From: Myxococcales bacterium | GTDB lineage: Bacteria > Desulfobacterota_B > Binatia > UBA1149 > SPBQ01 | Assembly (NCBI GenBank): GCA_004525875.1 | Contig: SPBQ01000035.1 | Location: 1 to 10,915, forward strand | Reading direction: 5' to 3' | Length of the DNA: 10,915 nt | Shown here: positions 1-6,374 of the stretch, piece by piece | How the letters are laid out: each line of letters starts with the position of its first letter | How positions within the stretch are numbered: the first letter of the stretch is position 1 | Program-made: the position numbers and the translations under genes | Notes under the pieces: generated by a model | Databases searched by the model: none | Seen by the model: the letters and a program-made list of their open reading frames with translations, nothing else | What the model was told of the DNA's origin: nothing

Positions 1-420
1 GCAACGGATCGGACAGATGGTCTCCTGGCGCCGCCTACAGGCAAGAACAAAGGCGTGTATGTCGCCCCGACCGGCTTCGATGGGGCCACCAACAATCGCG
101 CGGAATGGAATTACGACTGGCACGTAGATCTTCGGGGTACTGGTACGACTCTGAAGGACTACAAGTTGACGCTCACACAAACGTTCGCTCCGAAACTGGG
201 TGGCGCCGCTGGGCCGCTGGATCTCACGGTACCGGTTCCGCCTTTCCTCCCGACGACCGACGATATCGAGCTCTACCAACAGTCCTGGAACCCGACCTTC
301 TTCAACGACACGTTCGATGTCAATGCCCAGGGCACTTACAACATCAAGCTCACGCTAGCGCCGCGAGATGGTGGACCGCCTCTCATTGCGCGAATCAAAG
401 TTATCGTCACGGACGAGTAA
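1..420 (+). CDS. 3' end of an unrecognised, probably exported beta-rich protein (partial, runs off left edge)
   Basis: The reading frame is open from the first base of the window to the TAA at 418-420, so this is the last 139 residues of a longer protein. A GTG at 55 could be read as a start but has no support, because the frame continues upstream without interruption. The visible part is rich in Thr, Pro, Gly, Asp and aromatic residues, has no cysteine and no membrane segment, and alternates short hydrophobic strands with turns. It ends in a beta-strand pattern (YNIKLTLAPRDGG, then ARIKVIVTDE). The motif LYQQSWNPTFFNDTFD followed by GTYNIKLTL looks like the terminal strand pair of an extracellular immunoglobulin-like or jelly-roll domain. 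I do not recognise the family, and export is inferred from composition only. The frame closes 18 bases before a strong terminator hairpin, which supports it as a real gene end. Confidence 0.75.
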   Translation, partial: ATDRTDGLLAPPTGKNKGVYVAPTGFDGATNNRAEWNYDWHVDLRGTGTTLKDYKLTLTQTFAPKLGGAAGPLDLTVPVPPFLPTTDDIELYQQSWNPTFFNDTFDVNAQGTYNIKLTLAPRDGGPPLIARIKVIVTDE

Positions 421-438
421 CGCCACGACTTACGTCGT

Positions 439-479
439 CGCAAACAGCCCCCGGTTCTTCGAGCCGGGGGCTGTTTGCG
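439..479 (+). terminator. Strong hairpin terminator after the left-edge gene
   Basis: A perfect 16-bp inverted repeat (439-454 with 464-479, arm CGCAAACAGCCCCCGG) encloses a 9-base spacer. Three further pairs, one of them G-U, can form inside the spacer and leave a three-base loop. The right arm ends in CTGTTTGCG, so the T-run lies within the base of the stem and the left arm supplies the matching A-run. There is no longer T tract beyond it. Its position just after the stop codon at 420 and its GC core make an intrinsic terminator the best reading. Confidence 0.85.
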
Positions 480-596
480 TATGAGGGAGCCCTGAGCCTC
501 GTAGTTGACAGTTACTTATCAGCCTCACATCGAGTGACTTCGACGCAGACTCGAAACCCGCCTGATACTTCCTATCCCCCGACATGGTCACCAAGG

Positions 597-610
597 GGTA
601 CTGTCAAGTT
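597..610 (+). repeat. IS6 element left terminal inverted repeat
   Basis: The end reads GGTACTGTCAAGTT and matches the inverted right end at 13 of 14 positions, with a mismatch at position 12. Read outward on the minus strand it contains a consensus -35 hexamer, TTGACA (607 down to 602). Confidence 0.85.
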
Positions 611-636
611 AAGGCCAAGGCTGGCAGATTACGCCG

Positions 637-1335
637 ATGACCAGCCAGTCGCAGCTATACCGTGGGTACCGGTTCCCGCCTGAGATCATTAGCTACGCCG
701 TGTGGCTGTACTACAGATTCTCGCTGAGCTTCCGAGATATCGAAGATCTTCTCGCTCAGCGCGGAGTGGAAGTCTCCTACGAAACGATCCGCCAATGGTG
801 CGAGAAGTTCGGCCGCGAATACGCAGCCAGGACGCGGCGGAAGCAAACTCGGCGGGGAGACATCTGGCACCTGGACGAAGTCTTCATTCGGATTCGCGGT
901 CGCCAATACTATCTCTGGCGTGCCGTTGACCAGGATGGCGACGTGATCGACATTCTTGTTCAGCCGCGACGCGATCGCCATGCGGCGAGGCGTTTTCTCC
1001 GCAAGTTACTTAAAGGTCAGGGCGCCACTCCGATTCGTCTCGTGACCGATCGACTTGGTAGCTATCGAGCTGCTCGTCGCACCGTCATGTCTTCCGTCCC
1101 ACACGACACAGCACGATATGCCAACAATCGCGCAGAGATATCGCACCAGCCATCCCGGCAACGAGAACGGCAGATGCGACGGTTCAAGTCGCCGGCACAG
1201 GCCCAACGGTTTCTCTCCGTCCATAGCGTCATCAACAATCTGTTTCGATTCGGTCGTCACCTTCTGCACGCAGCGAACGCGCGTATCTTCCGTGCGCAAG
1301 CATTTGCGGATTGGCGAGCGCTCAGCTGCGTCTAG
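637..1335 (+). CDS. IS6-family DDE transposase
   Basis: This 232-residue protein is a full-length IS6-family transposase, which catalyses replicative cut-and-copy of the surrounding element. The N-terminal part (about residues 10-70) is the helix-turn-helix-like region that binds the ends, with the family pattern SYETIRQWCEKFG. The catalytic acidic triad is present: D80 in WHLDEVFIRI, D138 in LVTDRLGSY and E167 in NNRAEISHQP. It is followed by the conserved basic stretch RQRERQMRRFKS and a typical C-terminal tail (NLFRFGRHLL, then AQAFADW). The ATG at 637 lies 40 bp inside the left end. No clear Shine-Dalgarno sequence precedes it, which suggests weak translation. The frame is unbroken and no key residue is missing, so the enzyme could be active. 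Its closest relatives by memory are proteobacterial IS6 members with the NNRAE-SHQPTR-RERQM signature. Confidence 0.95.
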   Translation: MTSQSQLYRGYRFPPEIISYAVWLYYRFSLSFRDIEDLLAQRGVEVSYETIRQWCEKFGREYAARTRRKQTRRGDIWHLDEVFIRIRGRQYYLWRAVDQDGDVIDILVQPRRDRHAARRFLRKLLKGQGATPIRLVTDRLGSYRAARRTVMSSVPHDTARYANNRAEISHQPSRQRERQMRRFKSPAQAQRFLSVHSVINNLFRFGRHLLHAANARIFRAQAFADWRALSCV

Positions 1336-1388
1336 GTTCAGAAAGCCGGAACCGACTGATTCCCGCACCAGTCCGATCGGCGATCAAC

Positions 1389-1402
1389 AAGTTGACAGTA
1401 CC
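1389..1402 (-). repeat. IS6 element right terminal inverted repeat
   Basis: On the plus strand it reads AAGTTGACAGTACC, the inverted copy of the left end with one mismatch. It contains TTGACA at 1392-1397, pointing out of the element toward the downstream fusion gene. Confidence 0.85.
1392..1397 (+). promoter_or_regulatory. Outward-facing TTGACA (-35-like) in the IS right end
   Basis: A perfect consensus -35 hexamer sits in the right inverted repeat, 123 bp before the ATG of the GNAT-nitrilase gene. IS6-family elements such as IS26 are known to form hybrid promoters from a -35 in their ends plus a flanking -10. Here the bases 16-18 nt downstream (around 1414-1421) are GC-rich and no good -10 is visible. 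Only half of a promoter can therefore be supported. Confidence 0.35.
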
Positions 1403-1450
1403 ATCGCGAGCGGTGCGCCGATGCATCACGCGGTCGAGCACTTCGCGCGA

Positions 1451-1486
1451 ATCGCCGGGCGTCGCTTGCCCGGCAATCGTATTGCC
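1451..1486 (+). other. Two overlapping, mutually exclusive stem-loops in the leader of the fusion gene
   Basis: GCCGGGC (1454-1460) pairs with GCCCGGC (1468-1474) over a 7-base loop. GGCAAT (1472-1477) pairs with ATTGCC (1481-1486) over a 3-base loop. The two stems share bases 1472-1474, so both cannot form fully at once. They lie 35-70 bp before the ATG at 1521. There is no T-run, so a simple terminator is unlikely. A leader switch or a decayed repeat is possible, and chance is not excluded in sequence this GC-rich. Confidence 0.3.
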
Positions 1487-1520
1487 AGCGCCCGCCGTTA
1501 GACCTAGGCTCGGCCACGCG

Positions 1521-3140
1521 ATGGCAGAAAAAGGCCGCAAGAACAGAGTCAAGGTTCGAGACGCCAACGAGCGAGACATTCCCGAGCTGGTCGATCTGAA
1601 CAGGGCTGCCTACCCTGTTCTGGCCACCGAGAACGTGGTTTGGAGCGAGGCCCATCTACGCAGTCACCAGCGAGTCTTTCCCCAGGGCCAGCTCGTTGCA
1701 GAGGTAGACGGGCGCATCGTCGGGGCCGCAGCCTCACTGGTCGTCGACCTGGGACCCGATCCGCTGCGTCATCACACGTGGGCGGGAATCACCGACAGCG
1801 GCTACTTCACGAATCACGATCCGTTGGGCGACACGCTCTACGGTGCAGACGTATACGTACACCCCGACGCACGCGGGCTCGGCGTCGGCGCGGCGCTATA
1901 CGACGGACGCAGGCGCCTTTGCCGGCGGCTGAACAAGCGCCGCATCCTGGCCGGCGGACGGCTGTGGAACTACGACGAGTACGCGCACGAGCTTTCGCCC
2001 GAAGAATATGCCCATCGGGTAACCAAGGGCGAGATCCGAGATCTCGTGCTCAGCTTCCAGTTGCGCGAGGGCTTCGTATTGCGCAGCGTGATGCCGCACT
2101 ACCTGAGCGATCCGACGAGCAAGAACAACGCGAGCTTGGTCGAGTGGGTCAATCCCGACTACCATCCCGCAAAGGGCGGCGCGCGCAAGGTCCGCCTGGC
2201 CTGCGTTCAGTACCAGATGCGCAAAATCGCTTCGTTCGAGGACTTCGCCCAGCAAGTCGACTACTTCGTCGATACCGCGGCCGGCTACTCGGCCGACTTC
2301 GTGCTGCTGCCCGAGCTCTTCAGCGTGCAGCTCCTGTCACAGACCGAGGCGCTCAGCCCGCAAGAGGGCATGCGACGGCTGGCAAGCTACACGATCAAGT
2401 TCGTGCGCTTGATGCGGGAGATGGCGATGAAGAACGCCACGACCATCATCGCCGGCAGCCACCCGGTCAAGAAGGGCAAGGTGCTGCAGAACGTCAGCTT
2501 CGTGTGTCTTCCGAGTGGCGAGGTCGTCGAGCAGCCCAAGCTGCACATCACGCCGAACGAAGCCAAATCGTGGGGATTCAAAGGCGGCGACAGCCTGCAG
2601 GTCGTCGATACGCCGACCGCAAAGATCGGCGTGCTCATCTGCTACGACGTCGAGTTTCCCGAGGCTGTCCGCTATCTGGCCGACCAAGGCGCGGAGATCA
2701 TTTTCGTGCCGTACTGCACCGACAACCGGCAGGCCTACATGCGCGTACGCTACTGCGCGCAGGCGCGTGCCATCGAGAACCAGGTCTATGTCGCGATCGC
2801 CGGCAACGTCGGCAACCTACCGGCCGTCGAGAACATGGACATCCAGTACGGACAGGCGGCGGTTTTCACGCCATCGGACTTCGAGTTCGCGCGCGACGGC
2901 ATCGCGGCCGAAGCCGATTCCAACGAAGAGATGCTGCTGATCTGCGATCTCGACATCGACGATCTCTACGAAGCCCGCAGCGACGGATCGGTTACGCCGC
3001 GCCTGGATCGCCGCAACGACCTGTTCCACTTCGTCTCGCACCTGCCCGAGGATCGCAAGAGGCGGGAGCTGCCCGACAGCGGACCGCTCGGCGACCAGCC
3101 CCAGCTCGCGGCGGCCGAGCTGCCGGCAGAAGACTCTTGA
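1521..3140 (+). CDS. GNAT acetyltransferase / nitrilase-superfamily (carbon-nitrogen hydrolase) fusion protein
   Basis: This 539-residue cytoplasmic protein joins two enzymes. Residues 10-215 form a GNAT N-acyltransferase domain with the acetyl-CoA binding motif RGLGVGAAL (118-126) after strand VYVHPDA. Residues 222-505 form a nitrilase-superfamily amidohydrolase with the full catalytic set: Glu265 in LLPELF, Lys340 in EQPKLHITPNE and Cys374 in VLICYDVEFPE. This architecture matches nitrilase branch 12 (RimI-like N-terminal domain), whose substrate is not established; sequential deacylation or deamidation and acetylation is only a guess. The frame is open back to 1311, but that extension would cross the IS right end at 1402 and is not protein-like. 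ATG 1521 begins MAEKGRKNRVKVRDA, where the GNAT domain starts. The ribosome binding site is weak. The C-terminal 35 residues are a charged, Pro/Ala-rich tail. The neighbouring IS may have separated the gene from its original promoter. Confidence 0.93.
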   Translation: MAEKGRKNRVKVRDANERDIPELVDLNRAAYPVLATENVVWSEAHLRSHQRVFPQGQLVAEVDGRIVGAAASLVVDLGPDPLRHHTWAGITDSGYFTNHDPLGDTLYGADVYVHPDARGLGVGAALYDGRRRLCRRLNKRRILAGGRLWNYDEYAHELSPEEYAHRVTKGEIRDLVLSFQLREGFVLRSVMPHYLSDPTSKNNASLVEWVNPDYHPAKGGARKVRLACVQYQMRKIASFEDFAQQVDYFVDTAAGYSADFVLLPELFSVQLLSQTEALSPQEGMRRLASYTIKFVRLMREMAMKNATTIIAGSHPVKKGKVLQNVSFVCLPSGEVVEQPKLHITPNEAKSWGFKGGDSLQVVDTPTAKIGVLICYDVEFPEAVRYLADQGAEIIFVPYCTDNRQAYMRVRYCAQARAIENQVYVAIAGNVGNLPAVENMDIQYGQAAVFTPSDFEFARDGIAAEADSNEEMLLICDLDIDDLYEARSDGSVTPRLDRRNDLFHFVSHLPEDRKRRELPDSGPLGDQPQLAAAELPAEDS

Positions 3141-3148
3141 TCCACACC

Positions 3149-3170
3149 GCTGCGCGATCCGTCGCGCGGC
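3149..3170 (+). terminator. Possible weak terminator hairpin between convergent genes
   Basis: The segment can fold as an 8-bp stem (GCTGCGCG with CGCGCGGC, one G-U pair) around a 6-base loop. It starts 8 bases after the stop of the fusion gene at 3140 and lies between two convergent genes, where a bidirectional terminator is expected. It has no T-run, and such short GC palindromes arise easily in this sequence, so the call is tentative. Confidence 0.25.
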
Positions 3171-3224
3171 TCGGCGACCTGCGCGCACTGCGATCCGTCA
3201 AGAGCTGCACGCGCGGCGAAGGTG

Positions 3225-3773
3225 CTATCCGGAGGGACGGGCGGTGAGCGTCAGCGTGAGCCGTAGCCGGGCGGCGTCGCGCCGCGCTTCTCGCGAGCTC
3301 GAATCGCCGATCGAGACGCGTCGCACGACCTGCGTCGTCGACTCGGGACAGGTGATGTGCTCGCGGATCAGCACCGCAGCGCTCCAGTCGTCGCTCCCGC
3401 CTTCAGCACCGGTGAGCGAGTCTTCCTCGCGCACTTGCACGTCGAACAGCATCGGCACCCACGCTTCGGCCCCGTCCTGACCGACCTGCACGGCGGTGTC
3501 GACCGCGTGCAGCAGGATACCCGGACGGTAGATCGACGATTCCCCGTCGCGCAGCTCGAAGGGGCCCAGCTCCGCGCCGCCGCCGACGCGGACATGGTAC
3601 TGGCCACGCGATCCAGCGGCCTTGCGGCGGCCGTCCTCGCGGCTGCGCTCACAGGTGACGGCCGCGAGCCGCACCTCGACGATACAGGTCTCTTGCTGGG
3701 CCGCGGCCGGCAGCGCGCCGGCGAAGGCCACGATCGCCGCGGTCGCCGCGACGACGACGCTCCGCCCGATCAT
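3225..3773 (-). CDS. Small exported protein of unknown function
   Basis: This 182-residue protein has a clear Sec signal peptide: a basic start (MIGR), a hydrophobic core (about residues 6-20) and a likely signal peptidase I site after LPAAA near residue 25. The mature part starts QQETCIVEVRLAAVTCERS. It carries three cysteines (30, 41, 142), of which two could form a disulfide in the periplasm. It alternates short beta strands (VEVRLAAV, QYHVRV, WVPMLFDVQV, RLRLTLTLT) with acidic loops, suggesting a small beta-sandwich. I do not recognise the family. The frame is open further upstream to 4037, but the extension is Arg/Pro/Cys-rich and would bury the signal peptide, so ATG 3773 is preferred. 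An AAGG lies just upstream as a weak ribosome binding site. It converges with the GNAT-nitrilase gene and has no close minus-strand partner. Confidence 0.7.
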   Translation of the reverse strand: MIGRSVVVAATAAIVAFAGALPAAAQQETCIVEVRLAAVTCERSREDGRRKAAGSRGQYHVRVGGGAELGPFELRDGESSIYRPGILLHAVDTAVQVGQDGAEAWVPMLFDVQVREEDSLTGAEGGSDDWSAAVLIREHITCPESTTQVVRRVSIGDSSSREARRDAARLRLTLTLTARPSG

Positions 3774-4135
3774 GGCGGCCTTGCCGGTCGTGTCCTGCGC
3801 GTCGCTCGGTCGGCGCACCCCCTGTTTGATCTCGTGAACTCGCACGCAAGCCGGATGCGAAATCCGCGCCAGACACGGGCGGTGAAGCAAAGGCCGAGAA
3901 CGCTGCTCCGCCTGTGAATCGACGCACGGTCGGTGCGCGCAGCGGTCCCACATGGCGACGGCCGGCACGACATTGACGCGGCCAGGCATGTCCGGCCGCA
4001 GGTACCATGGCCCGGCAGCGCGCAAGGCGGCCGTCACGCTTCCGAGTCACCTAGCCGGCTGCTACCGCTAGAAGACGGGCCGACGGGCGTGTGGCCGGTC
4101 ACCCGCCATCGGTACCGAATGACACCGGCACCCGG
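3774..4135. other. 362-bp intergenic stretch with no supported gene
   Basis: The region lies between the start of the small exported protein and the end of the AsmA-family gene. Open frames exist on both strands, but they are Arg-, Pro- and Ala-rich and look like the by-product of high GC. It must hold the promoter of the exported-protein gene and the end of the AsmA transcript. I see neither a convincing -35/-10 pair nor a terminator. An octamer, CCGGTCAC, occurs twice in direct orientation (around 4095-4103 and 4132-4139), probably by chance. Confidence 0.5.
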
Positions 4136-5857
4136 TCACTGGCCGAACAGCCCGCCGAGCCCCTTCCTGACGGCGTCCGAGGCCGCGCCCTCGGGAGTCG
4201 GCTGCGGCGCCTGACCTTCAGCCGGTGGCTCTTTCTTCGGGCCTAGCGCCTTGTCGAGGAGCGAGCCTACGGCCTGGCGCGAGGCCGCCTTCGCGATGTA
4301 GTTGACGTCGGGGACCGGCTTGATGCCGGGCAGCGGCCCGAAGAGCTTCACCGGGATGGCCACCCGGCCATCGGAGTTGCGCAGGTAGCGCATCGGTTCG
4401 GCGGCCTCGACCAGGCTGTCACTCAGCGCCTGCGAGAACGTCATCACCGTCGATAGGTCGAGTCGGTTCTCGAGCGCGTAGGTTCCCTTACCGGCGACAG
4501 AATAGTCACGGGCCGCGAACTCGAAGTCGTCGAAGCTGGCGACCCCGTCGCGGACGGCGAGCTTCCAGTCCATGTTCTCGAAAACGGTGTCGCCCGTTCC
4601 GAAGGCCTGGGGGTACTTCCGGCGCAGGTCCGGCGACAGCAGGCTCGAGAGGCCGGGCACTCCGGTGATCCCACTCAGCGCGGCATCCGCCAGATTGACG
4701 TCCTTGATCACCCCGTCGCGGACAAGCAGCTTGCCCTGCCCGGTGAGGGTCGTTCGGATCTGCTCCCAGCTGGTACCGGCACCGGCCAGGTCCAGCGTCC
4801 CGCCCAGCTCGCCCTGTACCGAGCCGTCCGCCTTGGGCGACAGGGTCGCGGCGATCTTGCCTAGACGCATCGACGAGAGCTGAGTCTTGAGGTCGAAGCG
4901 CGGCCGGTCGGCCTTGCTCATGTCGTAGCGTCCCGTCGCTCCGAGCGTGCCGCCGAACAGGGCGACGGCGAGCTTCCCGATACTGGCCACCTGGTCCTGC
5001 ATGCCGAAGTCGATGGCCAGATCACCGTAGGCCGCACCGGCGAACGTCCCACTCGGCGAGCGCAGCGTCGCGTTGACGCGGGGGCCGGCCGTCTGCATCG
5101 AGAGCTGCCCTGTCACCTCGAGGTCGCGAAGGGCGTCTGCCGGCACGTCGGGCTGGGCAGGCCCGAGCTCCAGCTCTCTCGACGTAAGCGTGAACTCCGC
5201 CTCCGGGTTCTGGAGGTTGCGCACCTCACCGTTGATGCGGACGTTCTGGCGTTCGGCGCCGAGCACCGCCGCCTCCACTTCGAAGGGGATCGGCCCCGTC
5301 AGGCTCACGTTGCTCGCGGTGAAGTCGAGATGCGAGACGACCGTTTCGACGGCCGGCGATGCCGTCTTATCGACGTAGCGCAGCGTGCCGTCGCTGACCT
5401 CGATGCTCTGGACGGTGAAGGCCGGCAGCTCGGCGTCCTCGGGTGTCTCCTCTGCGGGCTCCTCGCCGCTTCCGAGGGTGCTGGTGCTGAGCCCCTTCGC
5501 GGTCTGCACGACCGTGATCGCCGGCGAGCGCAGTACGACGTGGTGCACCTCGATGTTGCCGAACAGCGCCGGCAGCAGCTCGACGCGCAAGTCTATGGCA
5601 CCGGCCGTTACGAACGGATCGCTGGAGAAGGCCGGATCGTCCTCGATACGCAGGTCCTCGACGCGCACACCGAGCCCACCCGAAAACGAGATCCCGATCT
5701 CACCGAAGGTCACCGGCCGTCCCAGCGCCGCCCCGGCCTGGGAAGAGACCCAGTCACGGTTCTCGTTCAGATAGGAGTCCAGGTTGGCGAGGCCGTAGGC
5801 GACGACCGCGACGAGGACGACGAGAACTACGGCGAGTCCGAGAAAGAGCTTCTTCAT
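4136..5857 (-). CDS. AsmA-family envelope protein
   Basis: This 573-residue protein has one N-terminal membrane anchor (residues 4-24, MKKLFLGLAVVLVVLVAVVAY) and a long beta-rich periplasmic part. Residues 25-120 carry the AsmA N-terminal pattern: GRPVTFGEIGISFSGGLGVRVEDLRI, then strands ending LLPALFGNIEVHHVVLRSP. This is the repeated groove-strand signature of AsmA/bridge-like lipid-transfer proteins. Residues about 320-520 match the AsmA C-terminal region, with GTLGATGRYDMS, the helical insertion after TLTGQGKLLVRDGVIKDVNLADA, and the VAGKGTYALENRLDL strands. A Pro/Ala/Glu-rich linker and short tail end it. Family members are implicated in outer-membrane assembly and phospholipid transport; the role here is inferred from the family. 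ATG 5857 is chosen because GGAG lies 8 bases upstream and it starts directly with the Lys-Lys signal anchor. A 19-residue longer start is unlikely. There is no close neighbour in an operon. Confidence 0.92.
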   Translation of the reverse strand: MKKLFLGLAVVLVVLVAVVAYGLANLDSYLNENRDWVSSQAGAALGRPVTFGEIGISFSGGLGVRVEDLRIEDDPAFSSDPFVTAGAIDLRVELLPALFGNIEVHHVVLRSPAITVVQTAKGLSTSTLGSGEEPAEETPEDAELPAFTVQSIEVSDGTLRYVDKTASPAVETVVSHLDFTASNVSLTGPIPFEVEAAVLGAERQNVRINGEVRNLQNPEAEFTLTSRELELGPAQPDVPADALRDLEVTGQLSMQTAGPRVNATLRSPSGTFAGAAYGDLAIDFGMQDQVASIGKLAVALFGGTLGATGRYDMSKADRPRFDLKTQLSSMRLGKIAATLSPKADGSVQGELGGTLDLAGAGTSWEQIRTTLTGQGKLLVRDGVIKDVNLADAALSGITGVPGLSSLLSPDLRRKYPQAFGTGDTVFENMDWKLAVRDGVASFDDFEFAARDYSVAGKGTYALENRLDLSTVMTFSQALSDSLVEAAEPMRYLRNSDGRVAIPVKLFGPLPGIKPVPDVNYIAKAASRQAVGSLLDKALGPKKEPPAEGQAPQPTPEGAASDAVRKGLGGLFGQ

Positions 5858-5913
5858 AAAGGGATCTCCGGGTGCATCAGCAGGCTCACAGACTCGTAGA
5901 TCATGTAGCGCCA

Positions 5914-5919
5914 ATTATC
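5914..5919 (-). promoter_or_regulatory. Possible -10 element (GATAAT) upstream of the AsmA gene
   Basis: On the minus strand GATAAT, one mismatch from TATAAT, sits 57 bp before the ATG at 5857, in the only AT-rich patch of the 119-bp gap. No TTGACA-like hexamer lies 16-18 bases upstream, so this is at best a partial promoter. Confidence 0.25.
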
Positions 5920-5976
5920 GACCGCGAATCGAAGAACTCGGCCGGGACGCTGGAATTCTCCAGGAGCGGTTGCCGA

Positions 5977-6307
5977 TCACTCCTCGAAGAACAGCGGCTC
6001 CGCAACACCATCGGCATCGACCGCCCACGGTGTCCACACCAGCGCCAGCCGGTCGACGGACAGATCGGACTTACGAGGCGCGATCGCCCTTCGGGTCGAT
6101 CGCGATGACGGGGATCCCGTCGAGGATCGCCTCCTCCAGAAGCGCGACGCCAAGGCCCGTCTTGCCGCTACCGGTCATGCCCACGCAGACGGCGTGGGTC
6201 GTCAGATCCTTCGCGTCGTAGAGGACCGGCTCTTCAGTGACCGCACCCGCGTCGACGTCGTAGGCTCGACCGAGGTAGAACGCGCCGAGCTTCTCGAAAA
6301 CAGCCAT
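5977..6307 (-). pseudogene. Remnant of a HerA/DUF87-like P-loop ATPase with a large internal deletion
   Basis: From ATG 6307 a 78-codon frame encodes a typical N-terminus of large HerA/FtsK-like ATP-binding proteins: [30 protein letters not shown] with Walker A at residues 43-50, and Walker-B-like VIAIDPKGD at 67-75. It then breaks off with RAS and TAA at 6071-6073, where family members continue for hundreds of residues. In another minus-strand frame from about 6087 to the TGA at 5977-5979 the DNA encodes [20 protein letters not shown] and a short tail. As I recall the family, this resembles its C-terminal motif (PKKTD-VALAW-PYW). The join lies at about 6080-6087, in the palindrome GCGATCGC, and shifts the frame. 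Most of the ATPase core, including arginine-finger regions, is gone, so activity is very unlikely. An AGG lies a few bases before the start. Confidence 0.8.
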
Positions 6308-6374
6308 AGGACCTGTGTGCCGCGAGCGCGGTGTTGGGCCGAGCGGAGGCGGGCTTTGAAATCGATGGGCGGTC

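Larger units (their letters stand above)
597..1402 (+). mobile_element. IS6-family insertion sequence, about 806 bp, apparently complete
   Basis: The element is bounded by near-perfect terminal inverted repeats that begin GGTACTGTCAA at both ends (597-610 and, inverted, 1389-1402). It contains one intact transposase gene covering nearly its whole length. The size of about 806 bp and the single-gene layout fit the IS6/IS26 family. That family normally makes 8-bp target duplications, but the flanks here (CACCAAGG before 597, ATCGCGAG after 1402) do not match. The two sides may therefore have been joined by IS-mediated recombination, or the duplication may have decayed. Confidence 0.88.

Noticed and set aside
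105..683. 192-codon plus-strand frame crossing the left-edge gene, the terminator and the IS left end
   Set aside because: A gene spanning a strong terminator and an IS boundary is implausible, and the translation has no protein-like pattern.
1311..1520. Upstream extension of the GNAT-nitrilase frame
   Set aside because: It would start inside the IS and cross its right end. The translation is low-complexity and Arg/Pro/Ser-rich, and the GNAT domain begins after ATG 1521.
3154..3199. Direct repeat of GCGATCCGTC (3154-3163 and 3190-3199)
   Set aside because: Only two 10-base copies 36 bp apart in GC-rich DNA; there is no array and no associated element.
1640..3247. 535-codon open frame overlapping the GNAT-nitrilase gene in another plus frame
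   Set aside because: The product is dominated by Arg, Ala and Gly with no domain pattern. It is the expected by-product of high GC in the frame beside a real gene.
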